Positions 8,431-18,243 are shown, numbered from the stretch's first letter. The stretch is DNA of 46,686 bases from 66-474 sp035249175 (GCA_035249175.1 DATFGT010000076.1:1-46686); one strand, 5' to 3'. Notes: generated by a model not told the origin, from the sequence alone. Translations and numbers: made by a program.

Positions 8431-9291
8431 CTAGTGGTTCTTGGCGAACTTCTTGTATTCCGCTTCGGCCTGGTTGTGCAACGACTTGGCGTCGTCGTCG
8501 GAAACCTTGTCGGTTTTGCCGCCACTGATCTGCTGGTTCAACACCAGCACGCCATTGTCGTCCCAGCCGACCTTTGCGGTTGAAGTGGGCGGCGCGTCCT
8601 GCTTCGGCATCTGTTGCTGCACCACCACCCACGGCAAGTTGTTGCGGTAGGCATATTCGGTCTTGGTGAAGCCCTTGTCGGCCAGATTGACCTGTTCGAT
8701 CACGAACTCGACGCCGTGGACGTCGCTGAATACCTGCCAGCTGTGCGATTCACCGATCTTGCTGGAGGTGCCGGATTTCACCTTCATGCCGCCGGTCTGA
8801 CGCTTGGCGCTCTCGAAATCGGCAAGCATTTTCTCGGCCGCCGTTGGTTCGGCCACCAAGGTCAGATTGACGTTGGCGGACTGACCATGCGTCAGCACCG
8901 GCTGCTGCAGCTTGGTCGAATAGGTGCGCCCGTTGTCCTGCATGGTGGCCTTCAGCACGTACAGATCATTGGCGTTGATCGCCGACGGCGAGAACGGAAT
9001 GCGGAATGCCTGCGGGAACTTCGGTGGATTGAAGTCCTGCTTGTTCACCGTGACGCCTGGCTGCTGGGTGACGTCCACCAGTGAAAGCTCAAGCGTGGCT
9101 TGGGGCGTGATCGCGGAAGGCGGGTTCTCAACTGTAACCGTGCCCGTCACCGCCGTGGCGGCTGATGCCGGCGTGCCCGCGGAAGTGGACGATGCGGTGG
9201 CCGACGAAGAGCCACCTGATTCATTGGACGCGCCGCAACCGGCCAGCAGCAGGGGCGCAACAAGCAACGACGCAACAGCAAGCTTTCGCAT
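8431..9291 (-). CDS. Lipoprotein with YbaY-like domain
   Basis: A 286-residue protein with the signal MRKLAVASLLVAPLLLAGC (lipobox Cys about residue 19), then a Ser/Thr/Ala-rich linker to about residue 50. The next 100 residues (VTGTVTVENPPSAITP..LELSLVDV.., FRIPFSPSAI, then ANVNLTLV) resemble the YbaY lipoprotein fold seen in META/YbaY-type proteins. The remaining Lys-rich half is unassigned. ATG 9291 is chosen because GAGGAA sits eight bases upstream. The longer frame to 9384 lacks a ribosome site and would bury the lipobox. The function is unknown; it is probably in the periplasm or outer membrane. It diverges from the TonB receptor gene. Confidence 0.72.
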   Translation of the reverse strand: MRKLAVASLLVAPLLLAGCGASNESGGSSSATASSTSAGTPASAATAVTGTVTVENPPSAITPQATLELSLVDVTQQPGVTVNKQDFNPPKFPQAFRIPFSPSAINANDLYVLKATMQDNGRTYSTKLQQPVLTHGQSANVNLTLVAEPTAAEKMLADFESAKRQTGGMKVKSGTSSKIGESHSWQVFSDVHGVEFVIEQVNLADKGFTKTEYAYRNNLPWVVVQQQMPKQDAPPTSTAKVGWDDNGVLVLNQQISGGKTDKVSDDDAKSLHNQAEAEYKKFAKNH

Positions 9292-9715
9292 GGGGAGAAT
9301 TCCTCGTAGTGAACCGGCCCGCGCCGTGTTGGTTGGCGCCTTGCTGCATGAAAGCCGCGCGCAGATACAGGCCAGAACTTCCATGGTACCGCGGCGCGCC
9401 GTGCGACGAAAGACGTCGTCCCGCGACGTTCACCTTCGGGAGCGGGTATCCGGCCCCGCGTGACGCGTCCCTGCGGGCGCGAACATGGTCTGGGTCAGTG
9501 CGTAATTTGACACAATACGCATCCTTTCCGAAACCTTTCGCAAGCGTTGCAAGTATGTTAATTTGCCGATAATGTGAACGACACGTTAATGGCACTGCGT
9601 TCTCATTGTCTGGAATAAGCGTTTTTTTGGAATCACGAACTTTTCGTCCATCTTTCGTCGATGCGTCAGGATGGACGTCAACCAACAGATCACAGCACCA
9701 CGGGGAGTACTCCTG
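9292..9715. promoter_or_regulatory. Divergent intergenic region with possible TonB-receptor promoter
   Basis: The region is 424 bases without a convincing gene and is the most AT-rich part of the neighbourhood toward its right side. TTGCAA (9547-9552) and GATAAT (9568-9573) resemble -35 and -10 boxes, but their 15-base spacing is short. TTGACA also occurs near 9510 without a good -10 partner. A roughly 130-base 5' leader would precede the receptor start. No clear operator palindrome is visible. Confidence 0.3.
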
Positions 9716-12622
9716 ATGAATCGCAAGCTTCTGGCTTCCGCCATCTGCGCCAGCCTTTTCGTGGCTGGCGCGGCATACGCGCAACAAGACAATCCTGCGC
9801 CCCAGCAGTCACAGGATCAGACCACGAACGCGCAATCAAACACGACCAACCAGCAACAACAACCACAAACCCTCGAAACCGTCACGGTCTCGGGTTCGCT
9901 GCTGAAGCGCCCGGAATATCAGACGACATCACCTGTGCAGGTCGTAAACATCAAAGCGAGTGAAGCGGCCGGCCAGTTCGGAACCGCCTCGCTTTTGCAA
10001 ACGGCTGCGGTGGCTAACGGTTCCACGCAGGTCAACAACCAGTTCGGCGGCTTCGTCGTGGATGGTGGCCTGGGCACCCAGACAGTCAACCTGCGTGGTT
10101 TGGGCGCCAGCCGCACACTGGTCCTGCTTGACGGTCAGCGGCCAGGTTTCGCGGGCACACGCGGTGCGATCGGCGCATTTGACCTCAATGTCGTTCCAGT
10201 GGCCATCCTGCAACGGGTCGAAATCGTGAAGGACGGGTCGTCATCCATTTACGGTTCCGACGCCATCTCCGGTGTGGTCAATCTCATCACCAAAAAACGG
10301 CTGGACAAAACCGAGATGACCTTCGGAGTCTATGCGCCGGAACACGGTGGCGGCGAACAATACATCGCCTCGGTCGCCACCGGCTGGAATTTCAACAAGG
10401 GCAATGTCACCGTCGCGGCGCAGGTTGATCGGCAACAGGCCCTTACGTTCGGCGATCGCGATTTTCTCAGTTGCAGCAACGACCTCATTTGGGGCGCGAA
10501 CAAGCAACGGATCGACACAAAGGACCTCTCCATTCTGCAGGGTACCCCCCTGGCGGGCTGCAACAATTTGTTCGTCAATGTGGCCATCAATTTCGGCACC
10601 GGGCTACGCTATGTGCCGTCCCCGGACGGCAGCACCGGTCCGGGAAGCCCGATTCCGGGCTATGTTTTGCGCACGCGCGGGAGGTATGACGACGGCAATC
10701 CCAACGGAGCCTTCGACACGCAAGTCTTGAACACCCCCTTTTACGGCAGCGGTTATGCGATCAACCGGCAAACGCGCGGCACGTTGTACGCCGCGACCAG
10801 TTTCAATTTCGGTCCGGTGGATTGGGATACCCAGTTCCTGTTCAACAACCGCAAGACCGCGCACACGGACTGGCGGCAGTTCTTCCCGGTGATTTGGGAT
10901 GGAACAGGCGCTCCTGATTTCACCAACTTCACCAATATCTGGGAACCGGTGATGCCGTTCCCATTCAACAGCTCGGTCGACGTGAATTACTTCTACGGAC
11001 GCACCAAGCTGTCGGGCGCCTTCACCCCGACGGGCAGTTGGACCTGGGAAGTCAACGCCAGCTACAGCAGGTCTTCTGGCCGTTACAACAGCCTTGCTAT
11101 CGACACGGCGCGCACCGGCGACCTGACCGAGGATGACAATCAACTCTTGCTCCCCCCGATCAACTACCTGGATCCGTGCGTCCTGGGCGGTTCGTGCATG
11201 CAAAGATTGGTCGATGCCGTCGGCACCTACACCTCGGGGAAGACGGTGTACGAGCAGCAGGACATCAATGCAGTCGTCAACGGCAACCTGTTCGACCTGC
11301 CTGCCGGGCCTGTCTCCGCGGCATTCGGCGCCGAGTACCGCCATTACTCGATCGACGACCAGCCGCCTCCCGGAACGTGGGGCCTCAGCAGCGCGCTGGT
11401 CACCAAGGGTTCCGACAACGTCAAGGAAGTCTTTGGGGAGGTCGGCATCCCGATCCTGAAGGATCTGCCCGCGGTCAATGCCCTGACGGCCGACGTGTCG
11501 GCACGCGAATTCAGGTACGCCTCGGTGGGCAGCTCCGCCCATGTCTGGAAATACGGCCTGAACTGGCAGGTCATCCCGAGTTTCCGCTTCCGCGGCACCA
11601 TGGGGACGTCCTATCGTGCTCCCACCCTGGCCCAGTTGTATCTGGGCAACCAGACCGGATTCCTGGGCCAGTTGGGCATCGATCCCTGCATCCAATGGGG
11701 CCAGAGCTCCAACGACTTCATCCGCACGAACTGCGCGGCGGCAGGCATTCCAAGCAACTACAACGCGGCCGGGAACTCCTCCGCGTTGATTGTCAGCAGT
11801 GGCGGTGCCGGCGTCCTCACGCCAGAAAATTCGAGGGCCAAGTCGCTGGGCTTTGCGTGGTCGCCAAGCTTCGCCAACCTCAACGTGGCGGTGGATTACT
11901 TCGACTACCACATAACTGGCGAAGTTGCCCAACTTGGCGCCAGCAACATCATCGGTGGCTGCTATAACTCGCCCGTGTATCCGAACCGGTTTTGCGACAT
12001 GTTCAGCCGCAACCCGCCAACGGGTCCGAGCGCCAACAAGATCACGGAAGTACGCGAGCAGTACATCAACATCAACAGCGAGCGCACCCGCGGTTACGAC
12101 TTCCAGATGAACTACAGCCAGGACTTCTCGTTCGGCAAGCTCTCGGGAGACGCGCAGCTGACCTACACCATCGAGGATACGACGCAGCTCTTTGACTCGG
12201 CGGAAGCGAGTGGCTTCACCACCTCGAACTTCGTGGGCTATATCGGCAGGCCCCGGATGGTCGGCGTATTCGATGCCAGCCTTACGCGGGGCAACTGGAC
12301 TTACAGCTGGCAGGGCCTCTACACCAGCAAAACCACGGACAAGGATCTCACCCCGTACTTCAACTATCTCGGGTACGAGAACGCCTTCCGCCAAACCAGT
12401 GTCCACGCGCAACTCCGGCACAGCGTGTCCGTGGGCTGGGATGACGGGACGATCAATGTCATCTTCGGCATCCGCAACCTGTTCGACCAGACACCGCCCG
12501 AAGTTTCGACCGGTGTGGGTGGCCCCTTCTCGGGCGCCCGGCAGGGCAACGTTGCACTCGACGCCTCGCAGTACGACTGGTTCGGCCGTACGTATTTCGC
12601 GCGCTTGAACATCAAGCTCTGA
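9716..12622 (+). CDS. TonB-dependent outer-membrane receptor
   Basis: A 968-residue protein. The signal peptide MNRKLLASAICASLFVAGAA is cleaved near AYAQ, and a Gln/Asn-rich linker follows. The TonB box region is LETVTVSGS, then a plug domain with VNLRGLGASRTLVLLDGQR and VEIVKDGSSSIYGSDAISG. The rest is a beta-barrel of about 800 residues ending YFARLNIKL. ATG 9716 has GGGGAG eight bases upstream; a frame opening at 9671 would place 15 residues before the signal peptide. Receptors of this length and plug sequence are abundant in Xanthomonadales and often sit beside peptidases. The S9 peptidase downstream suggests peptide uptake, but the substrate is inferred, not seen. Confidence 0.93.
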   Translation: MNRKLLASAICASLFVAGAAYAQQDNPAPQQSQDQTTNAQSNTTNQQQQPQTLETVTVSGSLLKRPEYQTTSPVQVVNIKASEAAGQFGTASLLQTAAVANGSTQVNNQFGGFVVDGGLGTQTVNLRGLGASRTLVLLDGQRPGFAGTRGAIGAFDLNVVPVAILQRVEIVKDGSSSIYGSDAISGVVNLITKKRLDKTEMTFGVYAPEHGGGEQYIASVATGWNFNKGNVTVAAQVDRQQALTFGDRDFLSCSNDLIWGANKQRIDTKDLSILQGTPLAGCNNLFVNVAINFGTGLRYVPSPDGSTGPGSPIPGYVLRTRGRYDDGNPNGAFDTQVLNTPFYGSGYAINRQTRGTLYAATSFNFGPVDWDTQFLFNNRKTAHTDWRQFFPVIWDGTGAPDFTNFTNIWEPVMPFPFNSSVDVNYFYGRTKLSGAFTPTGSWTWEVNASYSRSSGRYNSLAIDTARTGDLTEDDNQLLLPPINYLDPCVLGGSCMQRLVDAVGTYTSGKTVYEQQDINAVVNGNLFDLPAGPVSAAFGAEYRHYSIDDQPPPGTWGLSSALVTKGSDNVKEVFGEVGIPILKDLPAVNALTADVSAREFRYASVGSSAHVWKYGLNWQVIPSFRFRGTMGTSYRAPTLAQLYLGNQTGFLGQLGIDPCIQWGQSSNDFIRTNCAAAGIPSNYNAAGNSSALIVSSGGAGVLTPENSRAKSLGFAWSPSFANLNVAVDYFDYHITGEVAQLGASNIIGGCYNSPVYPNRFCDMFSRNPPTGPSANKITEVREQYININSERTRGYDFQMNYSQDFSFGKLSGDAQLTYTIEDTTQLFDSAEASGFTTSNFVGYIGRPRMVGVFDASLTRGNWTYSWQGLYTSKTTDKDLTPYFNYLGYENAFRQTSVHAQLRHSVSVGWDDGTINVIFGIRNLFDQTPPEVSTGVGGPFSGARQGNVALDASQYDWFGRTYFARLNIKL

Positions 12623-12644
12623 TAGAAGGCAAGAGTGTCACCTT

Positions 12645-12674
12645 AAAGAGGCGGCAAGTTGTCGCCTCTTTTTG
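12645..12674 (+). terminator. Rho-independent terminator after TonB receptor
   Basis: AAAGAGGCG (12645-12653) pairs with CGCCTCTTT (12663-12671). The stem extends by a G-U and a C-G pair around AAGTT and is followed by TTTG. The terminator separates the receptor transcript from the S9 peptidase, so the peptidase likely has its own promoter in 12675-12925, where I see no strong boxes. Confidence 0.85.
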
Positions 12675-12925
12675 TTCCTGTCGGGAATGAAACAAACATG
12701 CCGCATCCCAAAGTAATGGTCGAAGACTCGGGACAGAATCGGGCGCGAACTGTCATTCGTGTCGGTACGTTGTCCAGATGTCCGCGTCGCTCGATGCGAC
12801 GCGCAGTACAAATAGGCGAGTTATTACGGCGTTCCCGGGTTCTGGCATCGTCGACCGTTGGTTGCATCATCGGGTGCCGCTATGTGGTGGCACGATGGGA
12901 GTCGTTCACACACGGAGTAGCGAAC

Positions 12926-14956
12926 ATGCGGAGGACCGTCTGCAGAGCCTTGCTTGCGGGTTTTTGTGCAACGATCTTTACTTCCACGCTCGCGCATGCT
13001 TCCCAGCCCATTCCGATCGAGGGCCTAGCGCGCTTGCCAGCGCTGCAGTCAGTATCCATGAGCCCGGACGGCAAGCATCTTGTGGGCCTCATTCCTTCGC
13101 CCAAGGACCCGGACGAAACGGCACTAGCCACTTGGGATACGGATTCCCTGTCTTCTGGGCCGAAGGTGGTCACGCCCTCCGGCAGCAAGGGGCACATGCA
13201 ATTCATTGCCGCCTTCGCGCTCAAGGCGGGCAAGATCCTTGCGATCGCCCGTCAAGAATGGACCGGAACTCTCGGGGGGTGTGGTGAAGGCAAAACCTTG
13301 GGATCAACCCGGACGTTCGTGACCAAGGCCTACCTGACCGGCGATGACCAAAAGCAGTTCGACGAAGCTTTCGCCAGCAACAGGGTTCGCAACGTGGGGG
13401 TGAGCGAGCAGACCCGCCGCTGTTTGGAGCTGGCGGGCACCGCTTCGCTGGTCGAGATGCTGCCGCTGGATCCGCACAATGTCATTATCAAGCGCGCGAG
13501 CGATGTCAGCCTGGTCTCCAACTACTACCTGTACAACCTGAAGACGGGTGAGGCGACACTGCTGTTCGCGGGTGGAGACCGGGCCACGCCTTCACTGTTC
13601 GACTCACGCACCGGCAAGGTGCTCGCCAAGACGGAAATTGAGCCGAATGGCAACGACTATGAGCAGAAAATCTACATTCTGAATGCCAAGACCGCAAAAT
13701 TCGATCTGCAGGCAGCTTTGTCGACGCAGCTTTCCAACCGCCACAACGTGGAAGTTGTCGGTCGTGACGACACCACTGGCAAGTACTACGTGCTTACCGA
13801 CCAGTTCTCGGATCAGGTCCAGGCGCGTCTGTATGACCCGGTCACGCAGAAGTTCGATCCGGAACCCGTTGTCGCTGACAAGGATTATTCCATAGCCGCA
13901 CTGTTGTTCAGCACGCGCCGCAGCAACTTCAACCAGGTAGTGGGTTTCGTTCTTGACGGACCCTACCGTCAGCAGGTCTTCGTCGACCCCACGCTCAAGG
14001 GCATTCAGGAAGGTGTCGAAAAGGCGTTTCCCGGCCAGCAGGTTGCCCTTTCGGCCTACACCGACGACTTCTCCGAGGTCCTGTTCACCACCGGGAGCGC
14101 CAGCACACCGCTTGCTTACCATTTGCTTCTGGATAAACAGCAGTTGGCCAATCTGGGTAGTCAACGTCCCTGGATCAAACCCGGTCTGATCGGGGAAGAG
14201 AGCTGGGTGACATACAAGGCGCGGGATGGGATGGAAATTCCCGCGATTCTTGATCTGCCCACCGGCTGGAAAAAAGGTGACGCACCGGTGTCTGCGGTGG
14301 TAATGCCGCATGGCGGGCCGTGGGCGCGTGACTACATGGGGTGGGACTTCTCTGGCTGGGTGCCCATGCTTACCTCCCGCGGCTATGCCGTTCTGCGCCC
14401 ACAGTATCGAGGCTCCGAAGGTTTGGGACGGAAGCTGTGGCTGGCTGGCGACAAGCAATGGGGTCTCAAGATGTCCGATGATCTTGATGACGGTGCGGCT
14501 TGGCTTGTCTCGCAGGGGATCGCACAAAAGAATCGCATCGCCATCGATGGATACTCGTACGGCGGCTTTGCTGCAGTAGCGGCGGACGTTCGCGACCCGT
14601 CTCCGTTCCAGTGCGCCATAGCCGGCGCACCTGTTGCAAATCTGGGGCGGCTTGGCACTTCATGGAGCGACAACCGCCTGCAACGCATCCTGCAGGGAAA
14701 GACGGTGAGCGGTATGGATCCGATGAAAAATACGGACAAGGCTCATCTGCCCATCCTGCTGTTCGGAGGCGACCGTGACGTCCGCGTGCCCAGCTTTCAT
14801 CCGCGCGACTTCTATCAGGCCGTCAAGGGCAAAGTCTCGGCCAAATACGTCGTGATTTCTGACATGCCCCACAGCATGCCGTGGTATCCAAGCCAGGTAA
14901 AAGAGGTCAACAATCTGGTCGTGGACTATCTGCAGAATGACTGCTTCTCCCATTAG
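12926..14956 (+). CDS. Secreted S9-family serine peptidase (prolyl oligopeptidase type)
   Basis: A 676-residue protein with a signal peptide (MRRTVCRALLAGFCATIFTS, cleavage near AHA). Next comes a beta-propeller-like region (about residues 35-420). The C-terminal alpha/beta hydrolase has HGGPWARD (oxyanion region), GYSYGG (Ser544), GGDRDVRVP (Asp618) and MPHSM (His649). These are the triad and order of the S9 family. It probably cleaves peptides in the periplasm. ATG 12926 has GGAG eight bases upstream; the frame opens earlier at 12659, inside the terminator, so that start is rejected. A strong hairpin overlaps its stop codon. It follows a TonB receptor, consistent with import and digestion of oligopeptides. 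Confidence 0.92.
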   Translation: MRRTVCRALLAGFCATIFTSTLAHASQPIPIEGLARLPALQSVSMSPDGKHLVGLIPSPKDPDETALATWDTDSLSSGPKVVTPSGSKGHMQFIAAFALKAGKILAIARQEWTGTLGGCGEGKTLGSTRTFVTKAYLTGDDQKQFDEAFASNRVRNVGVSEQTRRCLELAGTASLVEMLPLDPHNVIIKRASDVSLVSNYYLYNLKTGEATLLFAGGDRATPSLFDSRTGKVLAKTEIEPNGNDYEQKIYILNAKTAKFDLQAALSTQLSNRHNVEVVGRDDTTGKYYVLTDQFSDQVQARLYDPVTQKFDPEPVVADKDYSIAALLFSTRRSNFNQVVGFVLDGPYRQQVFVDPTLKGIQEGVEKAFPGQQVALSAYTDDFSEVLFTTGSASTPLAYHLLLDKQQLANLGSQRPWIKPGLIGEESWVTYKARDGMEIPAILDLPTGWKKGDAPVSAVVMPHGGPWARDYMGWDFSGWVPMLTSRGYAVLRPQYRGSEGLGRKLWLAGDKQWGLKMSDDLDDGAAWLVSQGIAQKNRIAIDGYSYGGFAAVAADVRDPSPFQCAIAGAPVANLGRLGTSWSDNRLQRILQGKTVSGMDPMKNTDKAHLPILLFGGDRDVRVPSFHPRDFYQAVKGKVSAKYVVISDMPHSMPWYPSQVKEVNNLVVDYLQNDCFSH

Positions 14957-14970
14957 GGAGAAGCAGCCGA
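14945..14970 (+). terminator. Hairpin overlapping the S9 peptidase stop codon
   Basis: CTGCTTCTCCC and GGGAGAAGCAG form an 11-bp stem with the loop ATTA, in which the TAG stop codon lies across the loop and right arm. No T run follows, so it is not a canonical intrinsic terminator. It may stabilise the 3' end or assist termination. Coordinates are accurate to a few bases. Confidence 0.4.
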
Positions 14971-15162
14971 GGCCAGTGCCACGTTCTCTCGGCGAATGCT
15001 CTTAACGGCCTGATGATTCCCATCAGTATTCGGCCGCACCCTAGCAGGTGCAGTTGCAGGTGGGCGCTTTGCCCGCGGCACGAGCCGTCCGTAGGTCAGA
15101 AATAGTCGCGCTTGGCGCCACAAGGGTCAGAAGGGAAGATCCGGCTTTCGCGAAGGTCGCCA

Positions 15163-17328
15163 TCACAAAAGCGCGATCTCGGCGATGGCGTCGAAGCGCG
15201 CCTTGATCCGCGCCAGCAGGGCGACGCGATTCGCGCGTAGCGCAGGATCGTCGGCCATCACCATCACGCCGTCGAAGAACGCATCGACCGGCGCTTGCAA
15301 CTGCGCGAGGCGCGAGAGCGCGCCGGCATAGTCACGTTCCGCCGCGGCCCGTTCCAGACGCGGCGCGTTGTCCCTGCGTGCGGCGTCCAGCGCCTGGGCA
15401 AGCGCCTGCTCGGCGGGCTCGCGCAACAGTGCTGCATCCAGTTTCCGTTGCGCGGCGGCTCCCGCGTCGATGCCTTCCTTGCGGAGGATGTTGGCCACGC
15501 GCTTGTTGGCTGCGGCAAGTTTCTCCGCCTCGGGTTGTTGCGCGAAGGACGCGACCGCGCGCAGGCGACGATCGAAATCGACGAGGCTGGCAGGCCGCAC
15601 CGCCGCCACGGCCTCGAACTGTTGCGGCGCGAAACCCTGTTCCGTGTAGTAGCCGCGCAGGCGGTCGAGGATGAAAGCATGCAGTTCCGCCGCAACGTTC
15701 GCACGGCGCTCTTGCAGCACCGTGCTTGTACTTGCGAGCGGCTCGCCCGATTTCGCCTTGGCCGCAAACGCCTCCTCGGGAGTCTCCGCCAGCGCGTCTT
15801 TCAACAGCACGGCGAGATCGAGATCAAGTCCGCCTTCGATCAGGGTGCGCGCCAGGCCCAGCGCCGTACGTCGCAGCGCGAACGGGTCTCTGTTGCCGGT
15901 GGGCTTCATGCCGACCGCGAAAATGCCGGCCAACGTGTCCAGTTTGTCCGCCAGCGACACGCACTGCGCCAGCGTGCCCGCGGCGATGCCGTCGCCGGCG
16001 TTGCGCGGCCGATAGAACTCGTCCAGCGCGTTCGCGACTTCCATGGCTTCACCTTGCGTGGCCGCATAGTGACGGCCCATCACACCCTGCAGTTCCGGGA
16101 ACTCGCCGACCATCCGGGTCAGAAGGTCGCAGCGGGACAAACCGGCGGCGTGCGCCGCCTGTGCCGCATCGACATCGATGCCTTGCGCGAACAGGCGCTC
16201 GGCGATCGCGCTGGCCAGTTCCGCCACGCGCACCGTCTTGTCCCACACGCTGCCGAGCGCCTTCTGGTACGTCACGTCGCGCAGGCCTTGCTGGTACGAC
16301 ACCAGCGGCGTCTTCAAATCTTCGTCGAAGAAATATTTCGCATCGGCAAAGCGTGGGCGGATCACGCGCTCGTAGCCATGGCGGATCTGCGCAGGATCCT
16401 TCGATTCGAGATTCGCGATGCCGATGAAATGCTCGGTGAGCTGGCCGTCGGCATCGAACACCGGCACGAACTTCTGATTGGCGCGCATGGTGGTGACCAG
16501 CGCTTCGTGCGGCACCGCCAGGAAATCACGATCGAACGTGCAGGCGATCGCGATCGGCCACTCGTTGAGATTGGCCAATTCCTCGAGCAACGCGTCGTCG
16601 AGGTGCGGTGTGCAACCGGCCGGCGCGACGCGCGCGACTTCATCGCAAATCCGCTGGCGCCGCTCCGCCGGATCGGTCAGGACCCTGGCCGCACGCATGG
16701 CATCGACGTAACTGTCGGCATCGGCCAGGTGCACCGGCGCCGGATGCATGAAGCGATGGCCGCGCGATTGCCGGCCACTTTTCACGCCGAACAGTTCGCC
16801 CGCGATCACCTGGTCGCCGTGCAGCATCACCAGCCAATGCACCGGACGGACGAACGCGAAATCGTGATCGCCCCATCGCATCGGTTTCGGGATGGGCAAC
16901 GCCGCAGCGGCCTCGCGCACGATCTCCGGCACCAGTTCGGCGGTCGTGCGACCGGGCGAAACATTGCGGTGCACGAAACGCTCGCCCTTCGCGTCGGTCG
17001 CGCGTTCGAGCTGCGTCCAGTCCACACCGGCCTTACCGGCGAAGCCGAGCAAGGCTTTCGTCGGTTGGCCGTCCGCGTCCAGCGCGATATTGACGTACGG
17101 GCCGAGGCTTTCGCTGCGCTGTTCGGGCTGGGTGAAGGCCACGCCCGGCAGCCGTACCGCAAGCCGCCGCGGTGTCGCGAAAGTCTGCGCACGTTCGGTG
17201 TCGGCCTCGATGCCGCGCTTCGACAAACCGCCGCATACGCCTTGCGCAAACGCGCGTGCGAGATCGTCCACCGCATGGATGGGCAACTCCTCGACGCCAA
17301 TTTCGACCAGCAGGGCGCGCTCAGCCAT
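15163..17328 (-). CDS. glyS: Glycine--tRNA ligase, beta subunit
   Basis: A 721-residue protein, slightly longer than E. coli GlyS (689). It begins MAERALLVEIGVEELP, the usual GlyS start. It contains FATPRRLAV, the block FVRPVHWLVMLHG, the HD-like region and a C-terminal anticodon-binding helical domain with FFDGVMVM. Together with GlyQ it forms the alpha2beta2 enzyme that charges tRNA-Gly. It overlaps the end of glyQ by 8 bases, so the two are co-transcribed and probably translationally coupled. Confidence 0.97.
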   Translation of the reverse strand: MAERALLVEIGVEELPIHAVDDLARAFAQGVCGGLSKRGIEADTERAQTFATPRRLAVRLPGVAFTQPEQRSESLGPYVNIALDADGQPTKALLGFAGKAGVDWTQLERATDAKGERFVHRNVSPGRTTAELVPEIVREAAAALPIPKPMRWGDHDFAFVRPVHWLVMLHGDQVIAGELFGVKSGRQSRGHRFMHPAPVHLADADSYVDAMRAARVLTDPAERRQRICDEVARVAPAGCTPHLDDALLEELANLNEWPIAIACTFDRDFLAVPHEALVTTMRANQKFVPVFDADGQLTEHFIGIANLESKDPAQIRHGYERVIRPRFADAKYFFDEDLKTPLVSYQQGLRDVTYQKALGSVWDKTVRVAELASAIAERLFAQGIDVDAAQAAHAAGLSRCDLLTRMVGEFPELQGVMGRHYAATQGEAMEVANALDEFYRPRNAGDGIAAGTLAQCVSLADKLDTLAGIFAVGMKPTGNRDPFALRRTALGLARTLIEGGLDLDLAVLLKDALAETPEEAFAAKAKSGEPLASTSTVLQERRANVAAELHAFILDRLRGYYTEQGFAPQQFEAVAAVRPASLVDFDRRLRAVASFAQQPEAEKLAAANKRVANILRKEGIDAGAAAQRKLDAALLREPAEQALAQALDAARRDNAPRLERAAAERDYAGALSRLAQLQAPVDAFFDGVMVMADDPALRANRVALLARIKARFDAIAEIALL

Positions 17329-18208
17329 GCGCGGCCCCCGCTTGCGCTTCGCGCGGTGCGGTCCATGCTTTCGCCACGGCCTGTGCCAGCGCGCGCACCC
17401 GCAGGATGTATCGCTGGCGTTCGGTCACCGAAATCGCGCGGCGCGCATCCAGAAGATTGAACGCGTGGCTGGCCTTCATCACCTGCTCGTAGGCAGGCAG
17501 TGGCAGGTTCAGCGCGACCAGCTTGTTGGCCTCGGCTTCGCAGGCATCGAAGCGATGGAACAGCTCCTTCGTGTCCGCGTGCTCGAAGTTGTAGGCGCTC
17601 TGTTCCACTTCGTTGCGGTGGAACACGTCGCCATAGGTGACCACGCCGTGCGGCGCGGTGGTCCACACGAGATCGAACACGCTGTCGACGTTCTGCAGGT
17701 ACATCGCGAGCCGCTCGAGGCCGTAGGTGATTTCGGCCGTGACCGGCCTGCATTCGAGGCCACCGGCCTGCTGGAAATAGGTGAACTGGGTGACTTCCAT
17801 CCCGTTCAACCACACTTCCCAGCCGAGCCCCCATGCACCCAGCGTCGGCGATTCCCAGTTGTCCTCGACCAGCCGCAAATCGTGCACCAGTGGATCGATG
17901 CCGAGCGCGCGCAGCGAGCCGAAGTAGCGCTCCAGCACGTCATCGGGATTCGGCTTCAGCACCACTTGATACTGGTAGTACTGCTGCAGACGGTTGGGGT
18001 TTTCGCCGTAGCGGCCGTCGGTCGGACGCCGGCACGGCTGCACATAGGCCGCCGCCCAAGGGTCAGGGCCGAGCGCGCGCAGGAAGGTCGCCGGATGAAA
18101 CGTGCCCGCGCCGACTTCCAGATCCAGCGGCTGCAGCAGCACGCAACCTTGTTCCGCCCAATAGCAATTCAGGGTCTGGATCACGTCCTGGAAAGTGGGT
18201 GCTGCCAT
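17321..18208 (-). CDS. glyQ: Glycine--tRNA ligase, alpha subunit
   Basis: A 295-residue protein with the class II synthetase core: TFQDVIQTLNCYWAEQGC near the start, then PCRRPTDGRYGENPNRLQ and GWEVWLNGMEVTQFTYFQQ. It catalyses glycine activation with GlyS. ATG 18208 gives the family-typical start MAAPTFQ. An upstream in-frame TTG (18229) would add seven residues with no better ribosome site. A -10-like TATACT lies about 30 bases upstream. It is divergent from the GspE-like ATPase gene. Confidence 0.97.
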   Translation of the reverse strand: MAAPTFQDVIQTLNCYWAEQGCVLLQPLDLEVGAGTFHPATFLRALGPDPWAAAYVQPCRRPTDGRYGENPNRLQQYYQYQVVLKPNPDDVLERYFGSLRALGIDPLVHDLRLVEDNWESPTLGAWGLGWEVWLNGMEVTQFTYFQQAGGLECRPVTAEITYGLERLAMYLQNVDSVFDLVWTTAPHGVVTYGDVFHRNEVEQSAYNFEHADTKELFHRFDACEAEANKLVALNLPLPAYEQVMKASHAFNLLDARRAISVTERQRYILRVRALAQAVAKAWTAPREAQAGAAHG

Positions 18209-18237
18209 CGGTTCGGGAGCGCGGCGCAAAGCGCGTT

Positions 18238-18243
18238 AGTATA
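18238..18243 (-). promoter_or_regulatory. Possible -10 box for glyQS
   Basis: TATACT read on the minus strand lies about 30 bases before the glyQ ATG. No good -35 box is found at normal spacing, so this is a weak call. Confidence 0.3.

Noticed and set aside
7265..8632. Minus-strand frame of 455 codons
   Set aside because: Antisense to the GDSL barrel and crosses a strong bidirectional terminator.
9671..9715. Earlier ATG for the TonB receptor
   Set aside because: It would place 15 residues before a normal signal peptide; the good ribosome site precedes ATG 9716.
10604..12421. Minus-strand frame of about 605 codons
   Set aside because: Antisense to the TonB receptor barrel; the product is Arg/Val/Gly-rich with no recognisable domain.
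15295..17460. Plus-strand frame of about 720 codons
   Set aside because: Antisense to glyS, which matches its family over the whole length.
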